DNA of 64,000 nt from an uncultured Persicobacter sp. (GTDB taxonomy: Bacteria > Bacteroidota > Bacteroidia > Cytophagales > Cyclobacteriaceae), in the NCBI GenBank assembly GCA_947498325.1, contig CANMKE010000002.1, forward strand, positions 124,001 through 188,000, written 5' to 3'. The first letter of the stretch is position 1, and each line of letters begins with the position of its first letter. Of the stretch, positions 7,828 through 16,188 are shown one piece after another. The notes below the pieces were generated by a model, which was given only the letters and a program-made list of their open reading frames with translations, was not told the origin of the DNA and made no database searches. The position numbers and the translations under genes were made by a program.

Positions 7828-10800
7828 TTAGGGGCAAAAAATTGCTTTCATAGTGTTATACGCAGCCTCTATGCTCTCAATAGGTTCAAAGCTGACCAAT
7901 AATTTTTCTTTTATTTCTTTAATCTGACATTGTTTTGGGTGCTGACCAACATAGGCCAAGATTGCCCCAAAGAGCTCTGACTGGAAGTACTCCTGATTTT
8001 CCTGCCCAACGAGGTAGGCTTTCATTTTATGATTTTTAACGATCAGTTTTTCAAAGCCCAATGATTGTGCGTGGTCACGGAGTTTTACTGCTTGGATCAA
8101 TGATGCCACGGCATCGGGAAGTGGTCCAAAACGGTCAGTGAGGTTAGTTACATATTCCGAAAGTTGTTCCGAAGGCAGCTTGTCCAGCTGACTGTAAATA
8201 TTGAGTCTTTCGGCTGTATTGGCAATATATTGCTCAGGAATAATGATCTCAAGGTCAGTTTCTAGGATGCACTCTTTCGCGGGCTTTTGGGCCTGTGTGG
8301 GCTGGTCGGCAAAGAGCCCTTTATATTCGGGTGCTTGCTTAAGCTCATTCACTGCCTCGTCGAGAATTTTATGATAAAGCTCAAAGCCGAGATCGGTGAT
8401 GAAACCACTTTGTTCGGCCCCGAGCAGGTTCCCCGCACCACGAATATCCAAATCACGCATAGCAACTTTAAACCCATCGCCTAAGTCTGTAAATTCTTCT
8501 AAAGTGCTTAATCTCTTACGTGCCTCAGCGGTTAGTGTACTTGTTGGCGGAGAAAGTAAGAAACAAAACGCTTTTTTATTTGATCGGCCAACCCTTCCCC
8601 GCATTTGGTGTAAGTCAGAAAGGCCAAACATGTGTGCTTGATTGATGATGATGGTGTTGGCGTTGGGAATGTCCAGGCCGGATTCAATGATGTTGGTAGA
8701 GATCAGGACGTCTTTTTCACCTTCAACAAAGGCGGTCATGATTTTTTCGAGTTTCGCTCCCTCCATTTGCCCGTGAGCAATGCTGATGCGCGCGTCTGGC
8801 ACAAGCCTTTGAATGAGTCCGGCTATAGCCTCGATATCCCCCACCCGATTATGAACAAAGAATACCTGTCCACCACGACGCAATTCAAAATCTACAGCAT
8901 CACGAATAACGCGGTCGTTGAAGGTATGTATTTCTGTGGTTACTGGTTGACGGTTGGGTGGAGGTGTTCCGATAACACTCAGGTCCCGGGCGCCCATCAG
9001 TGAGAAATGCAAAGTTCTCGGAATAGGTGTGGCAGTCAGGGTCAGCACATCAACATTCACACGGAACTGTTTGAGCTTGTCTTTGACCTTCACGCCAAAT
9101 TTTTGCTCTTCGTCAATAATCAGCAAGCCAATGTCTTTAAATTCAACATCTTTATTAACGATGCGGTGGGTGCCGATAAGGATGTCCACCTTGCCCTCTT
9201 TAAGGTCAGCAAGTGTTTCCTTGATCTGCTTAGTGGTACGAAACCTGTTGATGTAATCCACCCGCACGGGCAGGTTGCCCAATCGCTCAACGAAGGTCTT
9301 GTGGTGCTGCATCGCCAAAATGGTGGTCGGTACCAACACGGCGACTTGCTTTCCATCGGCAACAGCCTTGAAAGCGGCACGGATCGCGACCTCCGTTTTA
9401 CCGAAGCCCACATCACCGCAAACGAGCCTGTCCATAGGGTAAACGGCCTCCATGTCTTTTTTCACATCGGCGGTAGCTTTGGCCTGGTCGGGGGTGTCTT
9501 CATAAATAAAGGAAGATTCGAGCTCGGCCTGCATGAAAGAGTCCTCGCCGAAGGCATAACCTTCAACTTCTTTTCTTTTGGCATATAGGGCGATCAGGTC
9601 TTTGGCAATATCCTGTACCTTTTTCTTGACCCGAGCTTTTTTCTTCTCCCATTCCGACGAGCCCAATTTGCTCATTTGGGGGGCGGTCCCTTCTTTTCCA
9701 GTGTATTTGGCAATTTTGTGGAGGGAGTGAATGCCCACAAAAAGCATGTCATTGTCACGGTAGATCAATCGAACGGATTCCTGAGAGCGGCCCTTGACTT
9801 CTACTTTTTCCAGACCCGCAAAACGCCCTACGCCGTAATCAACATGCGTTACGTAATCTCCGGTTTTCAGGCTCCGAAGTTCTTTGAGCGTCAGTGCTTT
9901 AGATTTGGAGAACCCTTGCTTGACCTTGTATCGGTGGAACCTTTCGAAAATCTGATGATCGGTATAGCAAAGCAAGTTTCGGTGTGTATCGATGAAACCT
10001 GCACGTAAAGCAATCGGAGAAGCCTTAATGGGCAAAGCAGGCGCGAGTTCTTCAAGAATGCTGATCAGCCGATCCATCTGTTTGGGTACATCGGCAACCA
10101 ACACACAGTCGAGGTGTTGTTCGTGATGCTTGGAAAGATCCTCGACAAGCAGGTTAAAATCTTTGTTGAAATGCGGCTGTGGCTTGATTTCAAAAGGGAA
10201 TGATTTTTCTGCCAACTGACTGAACCGGTTGCCGAATTCAATGGCTGAAAAGTTGGTAAACTCTTTTTGAAATTGTGTGAAATTCAAGAACAGTTGCTCC
10301 GGAGGAGTGAGTATTGAGGTGCCCCCTGCAGCGGCGGTTTTTTCTTGATAGATTTCCTGAGCCTGTGCATAAATATTGTCGAGGGTATTTTCGAGCAGTT
10401 CAAAATCTTTGATCCAAAGCAGGGTTTCGGGAGGCAAAAAGGAAAGTAAGGAAATCCATTGTTCTGTTTCCTCAATATTACTTTTGATATTTGGGATCAA
10501 GCTGACGGACGCTACCTTGTCTACCGAAAGCTGTGTTTCTGGGTTGAAGGTCCGAATGCTGTCGATTTCATCTCCAAAAAGTTCCAGGCGGTAAGGCAAT
10601 TCATTCCCAAAGGAGAAAACATCAATGATTCCCCCACGGATTGCAAACTGCCCCGCTTCGTAAACAAAATCGGTAATTTCAAAGCCAAATTCAAGCAACA
10701 GCGATCGGAGCGTTGCCACGTCCACCTCTTCGCCAATGTTGCACCGAAAGGTATGATCTTCCAGGCTTTCTTTGCTGATCACTTTTTCAGTAAGTGCTTC

Positions 10801-11187
10801 AGGGTAGGTTACAATAATGGGTTGTTTGGCCTGCTGATCATTAATCTTATTGAGGGTTTCTGCACGCAATAAAATGTTGGCATTCTCGGTATTTTCGGAA
10901 TGGTACGGCTTTTTGAAGGAGGCAGGAAACAACATGATGTCCTGTGAAGCAGGAAGGATGCTTTGGAGATCGTTCTGAAAATAGGCAGCCTCTTCCCGAT
11001 CGTGTAGAATAAACAACTGCGGTACTCCAGATAACTGACTTACCGCAGCGCTAACCAGGGCGTCTGTACTTCCGACAAGCCCTTTCAGTTCAATATTCGC
11101 GCGGTCATTTTCTTTGAGGTAAAGTTGTATGTGCTGTATGAGGCTGTCCTCGGTGTAATTTTTTAGCAATTCTTCCCTGCTAATCAT
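7828..11187 (-). CDS. mfd: Transcription-repair coupling factor Mfd
   Basis: The 1119-residue protein is full length for Mfd. It shows an N-terminal UvrB-homology module, the RNA-polymerase-interacting domain beginning at LKTGDYVTHVDYGVGRFAGLE, and the RecG-like translocase with Walker A GDVGFGKTEV, motif II DEEQKFGVK, motif III LTLTATPIPRTLHFS and motif VI QMRGRVGRS, then a C-terminal TRCF domain. Mfd removes stalled RNA polymerase and recruits UvrA. The frame extends 14 codons upstream to another ATG, but those codons lie inside the inverted end of a MITE-like element, so I start at MISREELL. The insertion sits only about 30 bases upstream and may have altered the promoter. Confidence 0.97.
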   Translation of the reverse strand: MISREELLKNYTEDSLIQHIQLYLKENDRANIELKGLVGSTDALVSAAVSQLSGVPQLFILHDREEAAYFQNDLQSILPASQDIMLFPASFKKPYHSENTENANILLRAETLNKINDQQAKQPIIVTYPEALTEKVISKESLEDHTFRCNIGEEVDVATLRSLLLEFGFEITDFVYEAGQFAIRGGIIDVFSFGNELPYRLELFGDEIDSIRTFNPETQLSVDKVASVSLIPNIKSNIEETEQWISLLSFLPPETLLWIKDFELLENTLDNIYAQAQEIYQEKTAAAGGTSILTPPEQLFLNFTQFQKEFTNFSAIEFGNRFSQLAEKSFPFEIKPQPHFNKDFNLLVEDLSKHHEQHLDCVLVADVPKQMDRLISILEELAPALPIKASPIALRAGFIDTHRNLLCYTDHQIFERFHRYKVKQGFSKSKALTLKELRSLKTGDYVTHVDYGVGRFAGLEKVEVKGRSQESVRLIYRDNDMLFVGIHSLHKIAKYTGKEGTAPQMSKLGSSEWEKKKARVKKKVQDIAKDLIALYAKRKEVEGYAFGEDSFMQAELESSFIYEDTPDQAKATADVKKDMEAVYPMDRLVCGDVGFGKTEVAIRAAFKAVADGKQVAVLVPTTILAMQHHKTFVERLGNLPVRVDYINRFRTTKQIKETLADLKEGKVDILIGTHRIVNKDVEFKDIGLLIIDEEQKFGVKVKDKLKQFRVNVDVLTLTATPIPRTLHFSLMGARDLSVIGTPPPNRQPVTTEIHTFNDRVIRDAVDFELRRGGQVFFVHNRVGDIEAIAGLIQRLVPDARISIAHGQMEGAKLEKIMTAFVEGEKDVLISTNIIESGLDIPNANTIIINQAHMFGLSDLHQMRGRVGRSNKKAFCFLLSPPTSTLTAEARKRLSTLEEFTDLGDGFKVAMRDLDIRGAGNLLGAEQSGFITDLGFELYHKILDEAVNELKQAPEYKGLFADQPTQAQKPAKECILETDLEIIIPEQYIANTAERLNIYSQLDKLPSEQLSEYVTNLTDRFGPLPDAVASLIQAVKLRDHAQSLGFEKLIVKNHKMKAYLVGQENQEYFQSELFGAILAYVGQHPKQCQIKEIKEKLLVSFEPIESIEAAYNTMKAIFCP

Positions 11188-11216
11188 GCTTTTTTTCTCA
11201 ATAGGTAATAAAAAGA

Positions 11217-11431
11217 GGGGCTGCCGCACAACTCTTTTCTTAAGTCAGGACACCGATTTATGGATGTGCTGTTTTCCGTGAGAGAATTACCACGTCTGTT
11301 AAAAAAAGTCCTTTTGATGCTGATGTACCATGCGGACATTTTCAAACAGTTCGGGCTTCTACCCGATGAAAACAAACTCCAAAATAAAATTAGGTGATGA
11401 ATTACGAAATGCTCAATGATGCAACAGCCCC
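11217..11431. mobile_element. MITE-like element A (215 bp) upstream of mfd
   Basis: This is a non-coding segment bounded by imperfect inverted ends, left GGGGCTGCCGCACAA and right ATGCAACAGCCCC, flanked by an A-run on the left and a T-run on the right. The same ends recur at four other sites in the window. The left subterminal GCACAACTC is shared with element C, and the right subterminal ACGAAAT is shared with element E. No transposase is encoded. It occupies most of the gap between mfd and the LEA-like lipoprotein. Similar ends occur on some IS families, so this is probably a non-autonomous derivative; that origin is inferred. Confidence 0.6.
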
Positions 11432-11440
11432 TTTTGTTTT

Positions 11441-11917
11441 TTAAAGATTCAACAAATCTATTTCTTTCTCAATCATTATAGGAACTTTAATCGGTACCCC
11501 CATTGTTTTTACTTTGGCGTAGCCCGTAAACCTTCCTACGATAGGTTTGCCTCCCATAAAGTTAAGTAAAGCACCTTTGAATACTTTATCCTGAATGGTT
11601 TTTGTGGGTACCATCACTTCAATGGGGATATCGAATTCGCCTTCAGGAGGCATTGGGAGGTCATATTCCTTGTCGATTTGGCCCACTTGAGATTGGTCCA
11701 GCTCAAGGATCAGGTTGAGGGCCGTTAGGGTAATTTTATTTTTATTGGGGTTGTACAGCCGTACCTGAGCATTCATGGAAACCATGTCGTTTTCAGCAGG
11801 GCTAAATTCCATGTCGTGAATACCTTTAAAAACAGGTGGTTGGGGTTTACTACAGCTCATCCCCATTGCAATGATACAGCACAAAAGGAAAAAGGATAAT
11901 CTAAAGGGATGCTTCAT
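11441..11917 (-). CDS. LEA14-like lipoprotein
   Basis: The 158-residue protein has a lipoprotein signal with Cys22 in GMSCS. The mature part reads as a LEA type 2 / WHy-like beta-sandwich: MEFSPAENDMVSMNAQVRLYNPNK with the typical asparagine-proline turn, then LNLILELDQSQVG and DIPIEVMVP. Such small lipoproteins are common in Bacteroidota; the molecular role is not known. It is monocistronic by appearance, with a terminator of the OmpA gene upstream and a MITE-like element directly downstream. Confidence 0.75.
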   Translation of the reverse strand: MKHPFRLSFFLLCCIIAMGMSCSKPQPPVFKGIHDMEFSPAENDMVSMNAQVRLYNPNKNKITLTALNLILELDQSQVGQIDKEYDLPMPPEGEFDIPIEVMVPTKTIQDKVFKGALLNFMGGKPIVGRFTGYAKVKTMGVPIKVPIMIEKEIDLLNL

Positions 11918-12022
11918 ATTAATTTTTGTGTAGCTAAAATAAGCGTTACCGTTTTACTTACGAATCTGCTGAGTCAGGAATAAATAAAATGAATAATTTT
12001 TTAATCGGTGCAAGATAAAAAA

Positions 12023-12047
12023 AAAGCCAACGAAAATCGTTGGCTTT
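12023..12047 (-). terminator. Terminator of the two-gene OmpA operon
   Basis: A perfect 11-bp stem (AAAGCCAACGA with TCGTTGGCTTT) with a 3-base loop is followed on the minus strand by a run of nine Ts, immediately after the stop codon of the larger OmpA-family gene. Confidence 0.9.
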
Positions 12048-12069
12048 CAGGTATGATTAATGGGTAAAA

Positions 12070-14127
12070 TTATTCTGATTTGGCAAAACCTACACGTCGG
12101 TTGGCTGCGCGACCTTCCTTAGTAGCGTTGGTTTTTATTGGGTTATCTTCCCCATAGCTTACCACCTCAAGCTGTGCTTTATCAACACCTTCTTTCAGAA
12201 GGAAATTGTAAACAGAGGTTGCACGGCGTTTGGCCAATCGGTCGTTATAGGCTTTTGGCCCTGTAATATCCGAGTAACCCTGAACTTCAATTTTCAGACT
12301 TGAATTATCTTTCAGTAAAGAAGCCAACGACTGAAGGTCATCTTTAAAGGAAGCTTTGATATTGTCGGCATTGAAGTCGAAATAAATCAAGGTGCTTAAA
12401 AGTTCCATATTTACTGGAGGAGCAACTTCGCCACTTGCAGCAATTGCCGTCGACGATTCCTCGCCACTTTCAAGTGGTGTCAGGGTAATAATTCTACTGA
12501 ATTCACGGAAGTCTTTTTCTTTCATCACATCAATAGAATCGACACGGGTTTCGTACCCATCAGCCGTAACTTTATAAGTATAGGCAGCTCCGGTAGGCAA
12601 TGAAATTTCATACTCTCCTGTTTTCGGATCAGCATTGGTAAAGCCTACCTCAGTGTCTTCTGGTAACAAGTTGTAAGAAATTTTCGCCATTACAGGCTCT
12701 TTGGTGGTTTTATCCAGGATAGATCCTTTCACCGTTACGACAGGCGACGGCTGATAGAATACTGGCATGGCAATCTGATGAATGTTGGTGTTGTCGCCGT
12801 CTTTTCCAGTCGAGTAAAAGGCGTACTGTCCAGATGGAGGCAAAGTAAAGAATTCATCATCTTCGCTGGTATTGATATCAGCACCCAAGTTTTCAGGTTC
12901 TGTCCAATTGGTCCAAGTGTCATCGAGTCGGCGACTGATGTAAATATCGGCACCACCAAAACCACTGAATCCTTTAGAGGAGAAGTACAGGGTTTCATTG
13001 TCAGCGGCCAAGTAAGGAGAATACTCATTCGCTGCTGTATTCAGGTCAGCGCCCAAGTTCATTGGCTCCGTCCATTTACCGTCATCCTGTAAGAAAGAAA
13101 CATACATGTCTTTCCCGCCAATGGCATCGAATCGGTTGATGGCCATGATTAATGTTTTTCGGTTATTGCCCATAAAGTAATCACCATCGGTTCCATCAAT
13201 GTAGGCATTGGTGATTTTAAGTTTTTCGGGCTTGCTCCACCCTTCCGAAGTTTTGGAAGCGATCGAGACCCCTGCTTTCATTTTGCCACCACGCTTGTAT
13301 TCATTACCAAGCACGACGACCATGCCTTTCCCGTCAGGGGTGATGGAAGAGATAAAGTTATCCCCTTCATTATTGAGGCCTTCACCGAGGTTTTTAGCTT
13401 TATCCCAGCTTTTAGTTTTTTCATTATAGGTCGAGTACCAGATGTCTTCTGTATCGTTTTGGCCACCGATATTGTCAGGGTGATTCAAACGGGAGAAGTA
13501 AAGGGTTTTTCCGTCAGGGGCAATCAACGGACGTCGTTCCTGAAAATCAGAGTTGATTGTTGTATCAAGTTTGGTTGATTTCAGGTAAGGGTTTACGCCT
13601 TCTTTAAGGTTGGCCTCTACCTTGATAGGCGTTTCAGAGTCCGATACTCCGACAGCGTCAATGCCATAATAACCAGGTACAGCCGCACCATTGAACACCA
13701 ATCGAATACCATGTACAGGATAGTCGGTCAGGTCAAAGAATACATTAAGCAAACGGCCCGTCAGGTCAATTTTTTTAGGCGTGAAAGTATTCAGTAATTC
13801 TGAATTCCCAACCGAATCGATTAAATAGATTTGGTATAAGGCCGAAGGATTGTAAGACTCCGCCACAGCGATTTGACGAATGGCTATTGGATCATCGAAA
13901 CCTACCGTAATTTCTTCCATCTTATCCTGAGATTTTGGCAGCCATGCGGCAGGGTTATCACCGCCCTGTGGAAGGACGTTGGGTTTGCCGATGACTTGTT
14001 GTGCGGAATACTCAAAGGGGGATAGTTCAGATGAAAAATCAAGCACTTTGGTAGCCCACTTTACGTCCTGTGCATTGGTAGAAAATGCCAACAGGGAAAA
14101 AAGCAGAAAAGTAAAAAACTTGCGCAT
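12070..14127 (-). CDS. OmpA-family protein with PD40 propeller and carboxypeptidase-regulatory domain (PorE-like)
   Basis: The 685-residue exported protein has a signal peptide ending near residue 19 (AFSTNAQ). Domains in order: an N-terminal discoidin-like beta domain (about 25-165, with WLPKSQDKMEEITVGFDDP), a WD40-like/PD40 propeller (about 190-450, repeated PDGKTLYFSR and DNETLYFSS blades), a CNA-B-like regulatory domain (about 465-550), and a C-terminal OmpA peptidoglycan-binding domain (about 580-685, with YFDFNADNI and NRRVGFAK). PorE of the type IX secretion system has propeller, regulatory and OmpA modules, but starts with TPR repeats instead of this beta domain. So envelope anchoring to peptidoglycan is well supported, and a T9SS role is an inference. 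It is cotranscribed with the smaller OmpA gene upstream. Confidence 0.85.
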   Translation of the reverse strand: MRKFFTFLLFSLLAFSTNAQDVKWATKVLDFSSELSPFEYSAQQVIGKPNVLPQGGDNPAAWLPKSQDKMEEITVGFDDPIAIRQIAVAESYNPSALYQIYLIDSVGNSELLNTFTPKKIDLTGRLLNVFFDLTDYPVHGIRLVFNGAAVPGYYGIDAVGVSDSETPIKVEANLKEGVNPYLKSTKLDTTINSDFQERRPLIAPDGKTLYFSRLNHPDNIGGQNDTEDIWYSTYNEKTKSWDKAKNLGEGLNNEGDNFISSITPDGKGMVVVLGNEYKRGGKMKAGVSIASKTSEGWSKPEKLKITNAYIDGTDGDYFMGNNRKTLIMAINRFDAIGGKDMYVSFLQDDGKWTEPMNLGADLNTAANEYSPYLAADNETLYFSSKGFSGFGGADIYISRRLDDTWTNWTEPENLGADINTSEDDEFFTLPPSGQYAFYSTGKDGDNTNIHQIAMPVFYQPSPVVTVKGSILDKTTKEPVMAKISYNLLPEDTEVGFTNADPKTGEYEISLPTGAAYTYKVTADGYETRVDSIDVMKEKDFREFSRIITLTPLESGEESSTAIAASGEVAPPVNMELLSTLIYFDFNADNIKASFKDDLQSLASLLKDNSSLKIEVQGYSDITGPKAYNDRLAKRRATSVYNFLLKEGVDKAQLEVVSYGEDNPIKTNATKEGRAANRRVGFAKSE

Positions 14128-14164
14128 ATTATATTAGGGTGATTATTACGGTAAATTTCTTTTG

Positions 14165-14890
14165 TTAAAATTTTAGAATCCTGACTTCAACGCGTCGGTT
14201 CTGAGCTCTGGCTTCCTCACTCGCCTGTCGTGTGATGGGCTTGGTGCCTCCAAAAGCTTTAATTTTGATATGGTTGGATTGTACATCGTGCTTCACGAGA
14301 TAATCCTTAACGGCCTTCACCCTTTCTTCGGAGAGCCGCATATTCCCTTTGGCTGATCCACGAAAGTCGGTATGCCCTTCGAGTTGGATGATCATTGTGG
14401 GGTTATTACGAACCATCTGCGCGAGCTCATCGAGTTCGGAAAAAGAGGAATCCTTTATTTCAGCTTTGTTTTGGTCGAAGGTGAGATTGTTCAGTCGCAA
14501 AACATCTTTCTCCCCTTGCTTTTTAAGTTTAAATTCAATGAACAGGTGTTCATTAGCACCAATGCCTTTGAGTGTAATAATTTGACGACTTTTTTCATAT
14601 CCCTCAGCAGTGGCAGTCAACTCATACTCGCCATTTTCAATGGCTTTGAAGGTGAATTCTCCATTGTTTTTATTGACACGCACAATGCCAACCTGGTTTC
14701 CGTAAGGCAGTGTTTGATAGTTCAGCGTAGCGGGAATAGGCTTTCCAGTGTCGCTATCGTTGATTCTGCCATCAATACTCATTAATTGCTGAGCGGTACT
14801 AAAAGAGATACTGCTAAAGGTCAGCAGCATAAATAGGGTAAATTTTCCTAAGGCCTGTTGGAGCATACGGGGTTGATTTAGGGTCGTCAA
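14165..14890 (-). CDS. OmpA-family protein with N-terminal regulatory-like domain
   Basis: The 241-residue exported protein has a signal peptide cut near SISFSTAQ. A carboxypeptidase-regulatory-like beta domain follows (about 40-125, SIDGRINDSDTGKPIPATL), then an OmpA C-terminal domain (about 135-241) with LTFDQNKAEIKDSS, LEGHTDFRGS and the peptidoglycan-binding QNRRVEVRIL motif. It resembles a reduced version of its downstream neighbour, lacking the propeller. The 37-base gap and the shared terminator indicate one operon. An ATG at residue 9 is an alternative start. It probably anchors an outer-membrane or periplasmic complex to the cell wall. Confidence 0.85.
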   Translation of the reverse strand: MTTLNQPRMLQQALGKFTLFMLLTFSSISFSTAQQLMSIDGRINDSDTGKPIPATLNYQTLPYGNQVGIVRVNKNNGEFTFKAIENGEYELTATAEGYEKSRQIITLKGIGANEHLFIEFKLKKQGEKDVLRLNNLTFDQNKAEIKDSSFSELDELAQMVRNNPTMIIQLEGHTDFRGSAKGNMRLSEERVKAVKDYLVKHDVQSNHIKIKAFGGTKPITRQASEEARAQNRRVEVRILKF

Positions 14891-15123
14891 TACACTTATA
14901 GAAATAACAACATATTATAGTTAATTTACTATTAAAGGTATTTTATATCTTGAGAAATCATACACACAGTAGTTGTGTATTGATGTAATATACTGGCTTG
15001 ATTTCCTTTATAATACGCAATTTATGTAATAATATTCATATTTGCCTTTCTTTTTTATTGTTTATAGTGCTGAATCTGTCAACTTTGTCAATGATTTGAT
15101 TTAGAAGGGAAAATCAAGCGATA

Positions 15124-16188
15124 ATGTATGATGATTACCTCAACTTTGCTTCAAAAAAGATCATGACAAAACTGTATTTTAGAGATGAATTTCTGTGGAT
15201 GAAAAAGTTAACCATCAGAAAACTGTTCAATGCCGCTTTGGTTAAAGTATCCTACTATTTATCGGGCTTTACAGGGCGGGTGATCCACTGGGGGAAGCCG
15301 CTGAGCCTGGCTATAGAGCCGACCACCTCGTGTAACCTTCGATGCCCAGAATGTCCGAGTGGATTGCGGAGCTTCAGTCGCCCCACGGGGATGTTGGGCC
15401 TTGAAAAATATCAGCAATGGCTTGAAGAAACCCATGCCCAATTACTTTATTTGATTTTCTATTTTCAGGGTGAGCCATTTTTAAATCCGCAGCTGCTGCC
15501 CATGATTCGGCAGGCCAGCGATAAAGGAATTTACACTGCCACATCAACAAATGCACACTATTTGGATGATACCAACGCCAGAGGAATTGTGGAGGCGGGT
15601 CTGGATCGGTTGATTATCAGTATCGATGGTACCTCGCAGGATACTTATGAGCAATACAGGATAGGCGGCCGTCTGGATAAAGTGATTACAGGCACCAAGC
15701 GCGTTTTGCACTGGCGCAAGCAATTGAAAAAAGCCCACCCCTATGTTATGCTACAGTTTTTGGTGGTACGCCCCAACGAGCATCAGATTGAAGAGGCCAA
15801 GGCATTGGCAAAATCTTTGGGAGTGGATCGGATCGTTTTTAAATCTGCACAGATTTATGATTATCAAAATGATCAGTCCCTGATTCCAAAGCAGGAAAAA
15901 TACAGTCGGTATAAAAAAGGAGCTTCGGGCAAATACGAGCTTAAGCACCAAATGCGGAACCATTGTTGGCGCCTGTGGCATGCACCTGTAATTACCTGGG
16001 ATGGCAGATTATTGGCTTGCTGTTTTGATAAAGACGCTGATTATGCCTTCGGAAAAGTAGCAGAAGAAGGTTTGGTGGCAAATTGGAAAAACAAAAAAGC
16101 CGATGCCTTCAAGCAACAAGTCCTGAAGGATCGGCAACAAATATCGATATGTAAGAACTGTACCGAAGGCGCCAAAGTTTGGCTATAA
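15124..16188 (+). CDS. Radical SAM/SPASM domain protein
   Basis: The 354-residue protein has the radical SAM 4Fe-4S motif Cys-x3-Cys-x2-Cys in TTSCNLRCPECPSG, preceded by LSLAIEP. A C-terminal SPASM-type cysteine set appears in NHCWRLWHAPV, LLACCFDKDADYAFG and ICKNCTEG. SPASM enzymes modify peptides or act as anaerobic maturases, but this group with PECPSGLRSF is not assigned a substrate, and no precursor peptide gene is visible beside it. Start choice is uncertain: in-frame ATGs exist at residues 15 and 26 (MKKLTIRKLF), and homologues often begin near the latter. The 3' end overlaps the convergent 931-residue gene by six bases. Confidence 0.85.
   Translation: MYDDYLNFASKKIMTKLYFRDEFLWMKKLTIRKLFNAALVKVSYYLSGFTGRVIHWGKPLSLAIEPTTSCNLRCPECPSGLRSFSRPTGMLGLEKYQQWLEETHAQLLYLIFYFQGEPFLNPQLLPMIRQASDKGIYTATSTNAHYLDDTNARGIVEAGLDRLIISIDGTSQDTYEQYRIGGRLDKVITGTKRVLHWRKQLKKAHPYVMLQFLVVRPNEHQIEEAKALAKSLGVDRIVFKSAQIYDYQNDQSLIPKQEKYSRYKKGASGKYELKHQMRNHCWRLWHAPVITWDGRLLACCFDKDADYAFGKVAEEGLVANWKNKKADAFKQQVLKDRQQISICKNCTEGAKVWL

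Noticed and set aside
11188-11229. Longer N-terminus for Mfd
   Set aside because: The extra codons fall partly in the inverted end of a MITE-like element and are not part of the family.
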